This document shows, piece after piece, positions 14,601 to 27,743 of a stretch of DNA of 64,000 nucleotides. The translations under genes were made by a program, and so were the position numbers. Positions within the stretch are counted from its first letter, which is position 1, and every line of letters begins with the position of its first letter. The stretch is from Pseudofabraea citricarpa (lineage: Eukaryota > Ascomycota > Leotiomycetes > Helotiales > Dermateaceae): positions 1 through 64,000 of the forward strand of contig JAPWGK010000004.1 in the NCBI GenBank assembly GCA_029641185.1, written 5' to 3'. The notes beneath the pieces are model-generated. The model had not been told where the DNA came from and ran no database searches. It worked only from the letters and a program-made list of their open reading frames with translations.

Positions 14601-16960
14601 TATATTATTAGAATATATTTTATTCTTAAGATAAATACTAATATATTTATTACTTAGCTTAATAATATTACTTTAAATATACCTAGTATATTATTAATAA
14701 GATAAATTATCTAGATTTAGTTATTTAACTTTAAGGTTATATATATATCTAATAAAAAGAATAAAACTATAAATATATTATCTTATTATCTTATTATAAA
14801 AAAGGAACTTAAAGATAAGAAATAAGAAGAAGAGATTAATAATTATATTATCTTTTAACTTAGCTCTCTTTAAATAATATTTATTTTAAGATCTTATATT
14901 TATTTAAACGCTAAAATAAGTATTATCTTTTAGAATAAATAAAATCTTAAGTTAAAATAAATTATAATATTTCTTATAACTTTTAAGAGATTAGCTAATA
15001 TTAAAGATAAAGAATAATTAGTATTTTAATAATATATTATAAGATTCTAAGTATATTAAAATATATTATAATAGAAACTTATTAGAAATAAGTATAAATA
15101 ATATATTATTAATAATCTAAAAGAATAAGTAAATATTATTAAGAAATTATATAATAAAGAAATATATAAGAGATAAAAAGTAATATATATAAAGATAATA
15201 AAATATTATTTCTAAGAAAGATATTATAAGTAAGTAAAAGTATATATAATATTATATTCTTAGTATTAATTTAGATTATATAATATTACTTATAAGATAA
15301 TTTATATAACTAGAATATTATATATATATTATAAATAATATCTAGATATTATTAATCTTTTATTAAGTATAAATAAGTTATTTATTATTAATATATATAA
15401 GAAGATATTAGGTATAATTATAAGGTATATTATCTTTAAAATAAACTTTACTTATATTATAGTTTTTATTAAAAAGGATATTCTTTATATTTATAATATA
15501 TTTAAGATACTTATTATTAATAAAAAACCTAAGAATTAGAAAAGTCTTAATAATCTTATATTTAAGCTTAAGTTTATTAAGGTATAAGTAAATACTTATA
15601 ATTCTTATACCTAAGGCTTAATTAAAAGAAGCTACTTTAATATTAAGATAATTTTATCTAAGATTATAAATAAGATATTTAAGAACTAGCTAAGATATAT
15701 TAAAAAGATTTATTTTATAAATAATATTATAATAAGAGCTTTTATAAGGCTTATTATATTTTATTTATAGTTTAGCTTTAAGATTATACTTATTATTAAA
15801 AGTAAGTACCTAATATAATAATATCTAAGATAAAACCTAATTAAGAAGATAAATAAAAAGTTTTTAATTATTTTATATATTAAGTAACTTAAAATTTATA
15901 ATAAATATATATTAAAGGTTCTACTAATAAAATAATATAAATACTAAGAATCGAAAAAAGCTATTAATTATAATTATATCTTATAAAAAGAATTACTTCT
16001 TAAAAAGAATATTATTCTTATATTTAATATTATATAAGAAACTAATATATTAAAATAATAAGCGCTTAATTTTAGATAAAAAGACTTATATATAATTTTA
16101 AAAACTAATAATAAGAAGAATACTTATTAGCTTAGTAAAATAAATATAACTTCTCTTTATAATATTTATATAAGATATAAATTAAAGAAATTTATTTAAA
16201 GAGAAAGTATTTATATTCTTACTAATAATATTAAGCCTTTTAAAAATAAGATTATTATTAGAATATTAATATATTTAGACCTTAGAAACTCTAATAAGCT
16301 CTTACTAAGCCCTAAGATAAAGCTTACTAGTAACTTATCTAATCCTTTAAAAGTACTCTTATAATTATAAGAGTAACCTAATAATCTTAGGCTAATTTCT
16401 TAAATACTAGCTAGAATAAATTAATAAGATAATATATAAGAAACCTCTTTAAAGAAAGCTAATAATAATAAGATTAATATAATTATTAAAAGTACTAAAA
16501 AAAAAATACTAGAAGAAGCTCTTATTATACGATCCTAAGTAATTATATAAGCTACTTATATAAAAGAGATTTTTAGATAATAAGAACTTAATAAATAATA
16601 AGAATTAATTTTATATAAAAAAAAGCTAGTAATAATAATTAGATAAGAAATTAGCTATAATATACTAATAATAATATATAAAAGACTAAGAGTAAGATAT
16701 TTCTTTCTAGAGTATTTTTTTATTTATAGTCTAATTTATAGATATTTTAATACCTAGTATTTTAAAGGAAGAATTATATTTAGATTTAAGATTTAAATAT
16801 CTTTTAGTAGTTCCTTTTATTTAATATTTTACTAATAAATTTCCTTTTATATTATTATTATTATTTTTATATATTATTTATTTAAGTTTAATTTTATTTT
16901 CTTAATTTAAGTATTATTTCTTTATTTAAATTTTTTTTTATAGTTAGGGGACGACTAATA
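8613..16960 (+). mobile_element. RIP-degraded Ty3/gypsy retrotransposon, right copy
   Basis: Reading TAA/TAG as mutated Gln or Trp codons, the + strand shows pol domains in gypsy order. Reverse transcriptase is at about 13,560-14,150; 13,835-13,885 reads TLIQDVINLVAQFI, matching the TLPxGxxNSVAQF type motif. RNase H and the connection region are at about 14,290-14,790, with pieces matching WxxxxxEAF, DxSLxGWG and ILxTDANxxxxQLN. The end of integrase is at about 15,590-15,830, with a GLIERSH-type motif and a segment resembling RTTVRASTGxTPFxL. RT-RNase H-IN order is diagnostic of Ty3/gypsy. A purine-rich stretch near 16,960 may mark the 3' polypurine region, so the outer end is approximate. 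Gag is not recognisable. Confidence 0.75.
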
Positions 16961-19900
16961 TATTAGAGGAGGAAGAGAAAAAAGTTCTTAAATTATAAAA
17001 AGTCTTTTAGAGATTAGAAGTATAATAAGACTCTAGGAGTTCTTACTAAGTATATATTAAGTACTTTAGGTATTATTAATAAGTTTACCTAGGTAATTCT
17101 TTAAATAATTTTAAATAAAATTTATATAAATATAAGATAAGAATATTATAAATTATTAAGTAAAATAATACTTTAATTTTATAAGTATAAATTTATTTAT
17201 TTATCTAAATATATAATTATATATAAGACTAGTATTAAAAAATAAGAACTTTAAACTAGAAATAATCTATTATTATAAATACTTAAGTAAAAACTTTATA
17301 AGAGTAAAATATAAAAGATTTCTTACTAAGACTCCTAGATTATATATAAAGTCTCTTAGTAAACTTCTTAAACTTATTAAAGTTATTATAAAAGCGAATT
17401 AATTTATCTTAATTATTATTATTACTAGGTTTAGTAAAATAATAATAAAAGTAGATATAAGAATAATAATAATAAAAGTATTAGTAATAAGCTTCTTCTT
17501 TATATAATTAGCTTTCTTAAGAACCTCTAGAGTCTTATTATACTTTTTATAAGCTTTATAAAGCTCTAAGTAACCCTTAGGAAATAATAAAAGATTCTTC
17601 TTATAAAAGTAATTATAAATTACTAGTATAATTTATTTTAAATCGTATATAATATTAACTAAAATCTAAAGGTTACTTAAGTATTTATTTAGTCTCTTAG
17701 TTATTTTATCCTTTTTATTCTTAGTATTATAAAAGTAATATAATACGAATATCTTATTTTAAATCTTAAGAATAAAGATATCTAGCTTATTAAGATACTT
17801 AGGCTAAGATAATATTAGCTAAAGTTATATAAGTTAGAATAAATTACTTATATAAATATAATACTTTAAGTAATTAAAACTAATAATATAAGAATAATAT
17901 CTATTACCTAAAGAATAAGAATAATTAAGTAATATAATAGATATAAAGAAAGCTCTCTTAATATAAAGAGAATATAAGAATAATTTTATAAGAGCTTTTA
18001 GCTTTCTAGAAGATAATAAAAAATAAAAGTAATATTAGAAGTATTATAATATAATTACTTTAAAAGTAAAGAAATCTAATTATTATTAGAACTAAAAGAA
18101 TATTTTAAAGTATTCTTTAGGTATATAAGGATCTCTTACTAAGAATATATTTTATAAGATAAGGAAATAAAAAGAGATTCTTTTTTTCTTTTTTTTCCTA
18201 ATTATTATTCTTAATATAAGAATTACTATTAATATTTATACTTATATTCTTAGCTTATTAATTAATAGCCTTATTAATACGATTAAAGTTACTAGTATTA
18301 AAGAGATTAATATCTTTATTAATAATAAGAATAATAATATCCTTAGAAATATTTATATTATCCTTTAGATTTATAATTAGATTCTTTAAAGCTATAATCT
18401 TATTATCTTTCTCTTTTACTAAGAAAAATAGCGTATAACTTAACTTAATAATATAATTACTTATACTTCTTAACTAGAATATTAGATTAGTTTTCTCTTA
18501 ATCTAATTAAAATAATAAGTAATATAATCCTAATATTAGAAATAAGAAGCTAAGTTAAAGCCTAACTTTATAATTAAGTCTAATAACTAGAAGTTAAAAT
18601 ACTAGTAGATAAAAAGCTTATATTACTTAATAGTTAACTACCTTTTAACTTAGGAGTTATTAGAATAATCTTCTTAATTATAAAATCTAAGTATTATTTT
18701 AAATTATAAACCTAATCTTTCTAGGATAATATTTATAAACTTTAGAAGCTTTTTCTAAATAAACTTAAGATTACTAGTAATAACCTTCTTCTTTTAATAA
18801 ATATAAAATAAGTTCTTTATATTATATATTAAGTTTTATAAATACTTAGTTAATACTTAATAAGATCTTATAAAATAGAAGAATAAACTTACTAGAAGAT
18901 AATTAATAAACTAAAGCTTTTTTTCTTACTTCTTAGTATAAAAGCTCTTTTATAAAGCTAAGATCTTTTTTAAGTGATTATAAAATATTTTCTTACTTTT
19001 AATTTATTCTTATTTAAGAAATTAAATAAGATATTAGATATAATCTCTTTCTTATCTTTCTAACTTAAAACTTCTTTCTAAGACTAAAGTTAATAACTAG
19101 ATAATAAATAATAAGACTAAGAAACTTATAAAAATAAGCGTAAGTTTTATAAAAATAATATAATAAAACTTATAAATAATAATTAGATAATTATAATATT
19201 CTAGTAAAAGATTTTAAGTATTATTAGATAAACCTAATTTATAATATATATTCTTTAGTACCTAAAGTAAGTTTTTTTCTAGAAATATATTATATAAAAC
19301 TTTAAAAATAAAAGCTATTATTTTATTTTTATTATTAAAAGTATTAAATAAAAAGTAATTATACTTTAGGGTTATAAGAGTCTTAGCTTATTATTATATT
19401 ACTTTATTAATAGTCTCTTATTTTATAAGTTATATATCCTTAGGATTATTAGAGATAATCAAATTATTAAAATAAAAGAATATTTAGATAAGCTTAGCTT
19501 TATATAAAATTTATACTAATATTTTATTATTAGCTTAAAAATAGCTTATTATTTAATAAGATAAAGCTTATCCTTAAGCTTATTAAAAGTATTATATAAG
19601 ATAATAAAATCTAAGGATATTAAAACTAAGTTAAAATATATATTTATTAACTTATTAGTATTTATAATTATCTTCTCTTTTAGAATAAAAATAATTTATA
19701 TAAGAGTTAGCTTAGGCTTAGATATAATAATTTAAGGTATATACTTATTTAAAGTAATAAGTATCCTTATAATTACTTAGTATATAAAATACCTTAATAA
19801 AATATTACTTATCTTTTATAAGATAATCTAATAAAACTTTTATAAAATAAGATAAAATAAAAAACTTATATAAAGGAATACTAGTATATATATTATCTTT

Positions 19901-20804
19901 TATAATAATAATAAGTCCTTATATTTAGTATAAGTACTTATAATTAATTATACGAACTTTTATTAAGCTCTTATAAAAGATAATAAAAGAAAAAAGAATA
20001 AACTTATTATATTAAAATAATTTATAACTACTTCTTAAGAATAAGATTAAGAGTTTTATACTTAGATTAAGATTATAATATAAGGAATAATTAGTATAAA
20101 GGTAGATTAATATATATTACTAACTTATATAATAAGATTAATAATAAATAATTTAAGAACTAAGAATAAGAATTATAAAAGAATTTATTATATCTAAAAG
20201 AAAAAAGTAAATATATTAGAGATTAAAAGAAGAGAATAATAAAGACTTAGTAGGATATTATAAAATTAAAGTTATAAAGATATTTTATTTTAGTTTAAAT
20301 AAAAGAAGCGAAAGAATTTATAAATAAGAGATAATTTAATTAAAATACTCTTTTTTTATATAATAAAAGATAGATATTATAATTATAATTAAAAGGAAGA
20401 ATATAATATTAAATTAATTTTAAAAGGTAAGGATAATAAATATTAGAGTTTATAGTATATTTAAATCAAAAGAAAAGAGAATTATAGCTTTATATCTTAA
20501 GTTAAGAGATTTTTTATAATTAAAATACTTAGTTTTATACTAAAAGTAATAATTCTTATAAGAAATCTAAGCTAAGAATAACTTAACTAGTTATTAGGAG
20601 TATTTATTAGAAGAATACGAGTTTATTTATTATAAGAGAAAAGTAATCTAAGAGTTATAAGATTATCTTTTAAGAGATAATTAGAAAAGCGAATTATAAT
20701 AGCCTAGAGTTATAAGAAATATATATCTTATACCCTAACTTTAATTTATTAAAAATAAGAGATACCTAATAATATTATAAGAAAAGCTATTATATAAGGG
20801 ATAA
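16961..20804. mobile_element. RIP-saturated relic, family not recognised
   Basis: The base composition and near-absence of CpA/TpG are the same as in the gypsy arms, so this was repeated DNA. Conceptual read-through on both strands gave lysine- and isoleucine-rich strings but no domain I can name. It could be one or several nested elements. No intact ORF of 60 codons or more exists here. Confidence 0.45.
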
Positions 20805-22115
20805 ATATAATAAGGTTATATACTTAATTTTATTATTTTTTTTACTTTTATAAGGAGTTATTATTACCTTAGATATTATTATATAAGAGTTTTATAAGTA
20901 TTTTTTAAGTATTCTAGGAGTTATATATAATTAATTTATATTTTATTATTATAATTAATTAATTATTTCTTTTATTTCTTATCTTTATAATTATTAATTC
21001 GATTACTAAATATATCTTATATATAATTATATATATTATATTAGTTACTAGTTACGTTTATAATATTATAAATTCAAATATACCCTAATATTTATTATCT
21101 TATTATAATACTAAGATTAAGATTATTTCTTAAAACTATTATTTATAAATAGAAATACTAGAGCCTTATATTCCTTTAGTTTCTAGCTCTTAGAGTCTTC
21201 TTAATATCTATTATTATAATATCTCTTTTAATTTTCTTTTAACTCTAGATATTATATCTTTTACTTAAATTAAAGCTTATAAAAATATATCTTTATTATT
21301 CTAATAATAATCTTAATACCCCTAGTAATATACGTACTTATATATCTTTAGATAACCCTTAAAGTTATATATTCTTATAATTATAATTATCTCTTATTTT
21401 TTATAAGTTCTTAATTTTCTTAACGTTCTTATTATTCTAGTTATTTTATCTCCCTAAGAACTTTAACCTTTATATTATTATATTATTTTAACTATTATTT
21501 ATTATTTATTATAAGTTCTTAATCTCCTAAGTATTCTAGTATTATCCTTTATATTTATTATTAAGTATCTAGCTTATAAAACGACTCGAATTAATATCTT
21601 ATATATTTAATAACTAATTATATTTATAGGTTTTAATATCTTTAGTTATCTCTACTAATAATTATATAATTATACTCTAAGTATTCTAAGAGCTTAGCTT
21701 ATTATTAAAAGTTAATATTAAATAAGCTTATTATATTAATATTATAAGTTATAATCTAATTTATATTTATTATTATTTAAAGTCCTTATATAAGTTACTA
21801 ATATAATAAGGCGATAAATATTAAGGCGTATCCGAATTTATAATATTATAAACGTAACTAGTAATTAATATAATATATATAATTATATATAAGATATATT
21901 TAGTAATCGAATTAATAGTTATAAAAATAAAAAATAAAAAAAGTAATTAATTAATTATAATAGTAAAATATAAATAATAATATATAACTTCTAGAGCGCT
22001 TAAAAAGTACTTATAAAGCCCTTATATAATAATATCTAAGGTAGTAATAACTTCTTATAAAAGTAAAAAAAGTAATAAAATCGAGTATATAATCTTATTA
22101 TATTATCCTTAGATA
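20805..22115. repeat. Foldback structure built from the 7.6-8.6 kb loop repeat
   Basis: About 290-315 bases at 20,805-21,095 are the reverse complement of about 21,800-22,115. The segment between them is the reverse complement of the rest of the loop repeat at about 7,920-8,612. The arrangement is therefore a, then reverse complement of (a+b), where a+b is the loop repeat. Divergence between copies is mainly C/T and G/A transitions plus short indels. No coding potential is seen. Confidence 0.75.
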
Positions 22116-23600
22116 ATCTAGATAATACTTATAAGATTATACCTAGGGAGTAGTTTTAACTATTATATTAAGAAGCTAATAGGAAACTAAGTAGATATAT
22201 TTAAAAGAATAATATTAATAAAGTTTTATATAACTTATATAATATTTATAAATATTTTATATAAGAATTAATAAAGATATAATATATAAGATAATATTAT
22301 TAGCTAATATAATAAAAAGATATTTATAATTATTATAAAAAATACCTAAGTTATTAAGTAATTAGCTTACTAAAGCTAATAATAAGTTTATTATTAATCT
22401 TATATCTTTAACCTCTAGATATAATTAGATTCGATTTTATTAGCTTTATTTCCCTAGTATTATTAACTAAAAAGAAATATATTATTATTATAAATAATTA
22501 TATAATATAATTTTTATAGGCTAATATAATAGCTAAAATAAAATTAAAAGATTTAGTAAAGCTATTATAAAAGATTATTAATATATTCGGCTAGCTTTTA
22601 TTAGTTTATACTAATAATAAAAATTATTTTAAAAAGTATTTTAATTAGCTTCTTAAGAATAAAAATATATATTATTTCTAGGTATTAATAAGCTATCTTA
22701 TATCTATTAGTATAAATAAACGAATAATTTAGCTTATTCTAAAGAGAATATATATAATTTTATAAGGAAAAAATAAATATATTATATATTAAGATATATT
22801 TTTTCTAATAATTATTAATACGATTTAAATATAATAAATAAAAGTTTATAACTTTATACTTTTAGAGCTATTAATAGGATTCTAAGTATATTATAATAAA
22901 AACTTATTATTAGATATTAAAGTAGAAATTAAAATATATTTTCTTAAAAATATAAACTTATAATATAAGTAAATATTTATATAATATAATATTATAAATA
23001 ATATTAATCTAGTAATTATAAAGCTTATTAAAGTTAAAATAACTAAGCTAGGGTTTAATTAATTAGAAAGAATAATAAAGATTAAGATATAAAGGAATAT
23101 TATAATATAAGCTTATCTTAAGAAATAAAATAAATTATAAGAAAAGATAAAGTAAAAGTTTATATTATATAAAAAAGTTAAGAAAGGATTACTAGTATTT
23201 TTAAGAAAAATTACTTAAAATAAATAATACTTATATAAATTAGAACTAAGATAAAATAGTTCTTTTATAATAATATAAATTAGTAAAAAAGGATAATTAG
23301 CCGAGCTTAAAGATATATACTTAAAAGAAAAGTATAAGAAATAATATATTAATAATCTAAAGCTTTTTATACTAAGAAAGTCTAGAGAATAAAAAGAATA
23401 TTTTACTTTAAATAAAAGAGTTAAGAAAGCTATTATAAAGACCTAGAAGAAATAAGATAAAAAGTTAATATTAGAATAAAAATAAAAAATCGAATTTAAC
23501 TTATTAACTAACCTTAAATCTAATATAAATAAATTACTATTTATAAGTAATAAAATAAAATCTAAAGAATAATTTAAGAAGTTTATTTAATTTCTTAGAG
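22116..23600 (+). mobile_element. RIP-degraded copia-type element, integrase region
   Basis: With stop codons read as mutated Gln, about 22,400-22,900 on the + strand gives strings resembling a retrotransposon integrase core. KIKLKDLVKLLQKIINIFG is followed by VYTNNKNYFKKYFNQLLKNK, comparable to the copia pattern with a TDNGxEY motif, and then by a segment comparable to NGVAERMNRTL. The three acidic catalytic positions have been converted. I could not find the copia RT that should follow, so the element may be truncated or interrupted. The limits given are approximate. Confidence 0.5.
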
Positions 23601-26600
23601 ATATTACTAATAAAAAAGATTTAAATTATTAGTAATAACAAGTAATAAACTAATAAGATAATATAAGCTTTTTAAGCTTATAATATCTAATAAATATAAA
23701 TAAGATTTCCTTTATTATAAATAATATTTAGTAAATTCTTTTATTTTAGAAGGAGATAAAAGATTATAAAAAATAAGAATAAAATAAGTTTTTTTTTTAT
23801 AAAAATAAAAGAAGCTAAATTAGGGTTTTATAAGAGTTATATATAATACTAAAGATATAAATAAAATAAATAATATAATTAGAGTAATAATAAAAGTATT
23901 ATAATTATATACTAAAATAAAATTATATTAAGAAATATATTAAGATAATAAAAAAAATATACTCTAGAGATAATACTAATTATATATTAAAGCGATTATA
24001 AGTATTTAAATTATATAAGGATATTAGTAATTAGCTTATAGTAAAGTTAACTAGGATTATATATTAAAGTTATAAGATAGAAAGAAAAAAGATAATAAGA
24101 TAATAAACTTAATTATAATAAAAAAGTTAAAAATAAAAAGAAATAAAAGGATTATATTATTCTTATCTCTAGATAACTTAGAGGTTTTATAACTTAATAA
24201 TAATACGATTCTATAAAATAATTTAATAATATATATTTTAATCTAGGAATTAAATATAAGATTTAATTTAAACTTTGCTTTTTATAATAATTATAATATT
24301 AATACTAGAATATTAATAAGAATAAATATAACTTAACTAAGATAATAATTATTTATATATAATATATAATAAGAATATTTTAAGATATATTTTAGATTAA
24401 AAAATAAACCTTTTAGTTAATAATAAGTAGAAAAAAACGTAATAAGTTAGCTAAAAGGTTATTTAATCTTAATTATATAATATATAATTTATCTTTTATA
24501 ATTATATAAGATAAGAAATAAAGAATATCTTTTATATTATAATAATTATTCCTTTTTAATAATATATTATTAGGATTATAATATAAGATTTACTTATATA
24601 CTAGTAATAAAACTCTAATATTTTAATCGAATCTTTTTATTATTATTAATAATTAGAATTATTATTATTAAGACGGTTATAAAGGTTTATAATATATATA
24701 AAACTATAAATTAGAACTTATTAAAGATAATAAACTAATAATTATAACCTAAGCCTAATAAGTATAAGCGATTAATATTAATTAATCTATAAAATAATAA
24801 AGCGAAAAAGATAAAGTCTCTAAGAGAGCTTATAATATATAATCTAACCTTAGGAAATACGAATTTAAGAGAAGCTAAAAAAACTAAAGTAAATAATAAG
24901 AGTATAAAAAGTAAGGGATTAATAAAAAATACTACTTTTAATAATAATAAGAAATTAAGCTTATAATTAAGCTTAGCTAAGGCTATAATATATAAGTAGA
25001 AGAAAGTAGATTAAATAGCTAATAAAGCTTATAAGAAAATATTAATATAAATAATAATAAAAGATAAAAACGAAATTTATAAATAAATTATTTAAAGGAT
25101 TAAAGTTATAAATATTAAAAAAGCTAAAATAAGATTAGAATAAGTAGATATTATATAATCGGATAACTAGATATAAGATATAATTAATTACCTAGATATA
25201 ACTAAGTTTTATTAAATCGTTTTTAAGACTTTAATTAGCTAGGAAAAGTTTATAATAAAAGAATTAAAGTCTAATAATAATAGAAATCTACTAAAAGATT
25301 ATATATAACCTACTAAAAATCTATAAGAAGAGATAATTAAGGATAAGCTAGAAATAAAAGAAGAAAAGCTTAAAAAAGAAAACTAAAAGAAGAAACTAAG
25401 TTAGAAATCTTAGAATATTATATCTAAAAAAGAAAAAAAGAAAATATTTATTAAACCTACTTAAAATAACTATTATACTAGACTCTTAAAATTAGTTCTA
25501 ATAAATATATTTAAAGAAATTTAATAAAAAGGTAAAAATAAGAATAAAAACCTTATTTATATTAAATAAAAAAATAATAAAAAAAGAAAAATAATTAGAC
25601 TTATAATTCTAGGATTAATTTTATTAAAGGTTAAAGATTTATATTAGATCCTAAGTATTATTAAAAAAACGAAAGAGTAAAAATAAAATAATAAAGTTTA
25701 TAAGAACCTTAAATATATCTTATTATTAATTATAAATAAGAAGAAAATAAGATTTACTAAGCTAGATAATCTTATATATATAAAAGAAGAATAATTAGAT
25801 TTAAATAAAATTTTACTAATATCTAAGATTATAATAATTATATTAAAAAGAATACTTATATTAATTATAAGATATTATATAATCTTATATACGTATAACT
25901 ATTAAGGCGAATTATATTATAACTTTTAGTTATATTATAATATAAAAGATAAAAATAATAAACTATTAATAACTAAGTAAGATAAAAAGTAAGTAATACT
26001 AAAGTTTAATAATATATATAAGGAAAAGTTAAAATACCTAAATATATTAAATATTTAAGAGAAGATTATTATATTTTATAAGATTATTTAAGATATTAGA
26101 AATATTAGAACTAAAAGATTTATATAAGAATTACCTAAGAATATATAAGATATTAATACGCTTATATAAAAGATAATAATCTTTATAATAATTATAAAGC
26201 TTAATAAGAAGTTTAATATAAAGTAGCTAAAAGCTAAGAATTTTAATAAGAAAATACTAAAAGAAATTACTTTAAAATATATTAAGAAAATAATCGATTT
26301 ATCTTATAAGAAGATAAAGTTAGTAAAAAAGAAAGTAAAAATTATAAAAAAGACTCGGATTATTCTAAGAGATATAAAAAATAAAACTAAAAGAATAATA
26401 AAGAAATATAAAAAGCTTATTAAATCTAAAGACTTAGTAATTAAAAATCTTAAGAAATAACTATAATACTATTAATATAAGAGTCTAAAGTCTAATTATA
26501 ATATAAAAGAATTAATATAATCAAATAAGAAAGAAGCTAAGAATAATATTCTAGGTAATAATAATACTTTTAATTCTCTTAAATAACTTTATAAAAAAAA

Positions 26601-27250
26601 CTTAGATTCTAAGATTAATAAGTATAAGTCTAATATTAAGAGTAAAGATAATAAAAGCGATTTTTATTATAATAACTTTAATAATAATCTCTTTAAGCTA
26701 TTTAATAATATTATAATATTAATAATATCTAATAAATCGAAAACCTAGTTTAAAAACCCTAGAGAATATAATTTATAAGATAAGAATCCTTATAAAATTT
26801 AAAAGTATACTTATATAATAATATTTTAATAATATTTATATTATTACTTTTATTATATTTAATATTTCTTTTCTTTATATTATATTAAAAAGATATTACT
26901 AGAACCTAAAGCTTTTATTATATTATTATATAACTATTATTAACTTATATTAATTATATTCTTATATTTAAAAAGATTAAAAAAAGAATATTTATATAAT
27001 ATTATTAGTATTATAATACGTAATTTATATAATTATTAATATAAAAGAGTAAAGTCGGGTAATAGAAAAATAATAAAATAAAATAAGGATAATTTAATAC
27101 TTTTAGGGGGATATATTTATAATATATTTTTATTAGGGATAATAGTAGGGTAAGTATAACTAGTAGAAAGTTATTCCAGACCTACTTACTAGCTAAACGA
27201 TAATTTATATAGGAGTAGAGAGTAGCTACTTAGTTTATTATATATCATAC
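23601..27250. mobile_element. RIP-saturated relic up to the edge of the AT block, family not recognised
   Basis: This stretch is AT-rich with almost no CpA/TpG and no ORF. Conceptual translation is dominated by Lys, Asn and Ile and shows no nameable domain. The final 200 bases (27,050-27,250) carry short G-rich runs, one of five Gs near 27,110, before the composition changes. This could be the end of an element, such as a polypurine tract and LTR, but no terminal repeat was established. Confidence 0.4.
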
Positions 27251-27743
27251 CTTTTTAAGGATTTAAGCCACCTATTCCGTCTTGTGCTATACCGAAGAAC
27301 GAGAAAGGGGCTCCAGCCAATGGCATGATATCAGAATAAGCTCTTCCTGCGCCCCTTTTCCATATACGAAGTACTGTAGAATTATTATCTGCGCAGGCGA
27401 GTACGACGGTTCATTGCGAGAAATCCCGGTGTCGATCCCGTACACGCGGTCCCGGTCCTGCAGCCATTATTTGTCTGTATCTGTCCATGTCGAACACCAC
27501 CAACACCACCATCTCCACGCCTCGGCCGCACACAGCATAGCACCACTTCGCACCACCAACCAGCCAACAAAGCAAACACACATCTGCCTCTTCAGCCGCA
27601 CTCCTTTCCGTCGCTCCTGTCTTTACCTTATCTTACCTGCTTGGCATACCCACGAGAATCAACTCTTCCCCATCACCAGGCTCCGGAACTGCTGTGGTGG
27701 ACAGACTTCTGTGGCCTGATACTCGACTGAACCGCAAACGATA
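27251..27743. other. Non-genic transition from AT block to gene space (MFS upstream region)
   Basis: Base composition becomes normal within tens of bases near 27,250. A 145-codon open frame at 27,282-27,719 has no domain, lacks a plausible composition and ends 24 bases before the transporter start, so it is treated as upstream or leader sequence. A CACCACCAACACCACC-like run lies near 27,493. Confidence 0.5.

Larger units (their letters stand above)
1..16242. repeat. Giant imperfect inverted repeat (two arms of about 7.6 kb)
   Basis: The left arm (1 to about 7,628) is the reverse complement of the right arm (about 8,613 to 16,242). Paired positions sum to about 16,243-16,255; for example 1-60 pairs with 16,180-16,242, 541-625 with 15,620-15,705, and 7,450-7,600 with 8,650-8,800. 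The arms differ by scattered substitutions and small indels. The left arm runs off the window, so its true end is not visible. The arms hold two Ty3/gypsy copies placed 5' end to 5' end. Confidence 0.9.

Noticed and set aside
27282..27719. 145-codon open frame at the edge of the AT block
   Set aside because: It has no domain and an irregular composition rich in Arg, His, Ser and Thr, and it sits in the probable leader of the MFS gene. Its first codon is TTG-like rather than ATG.
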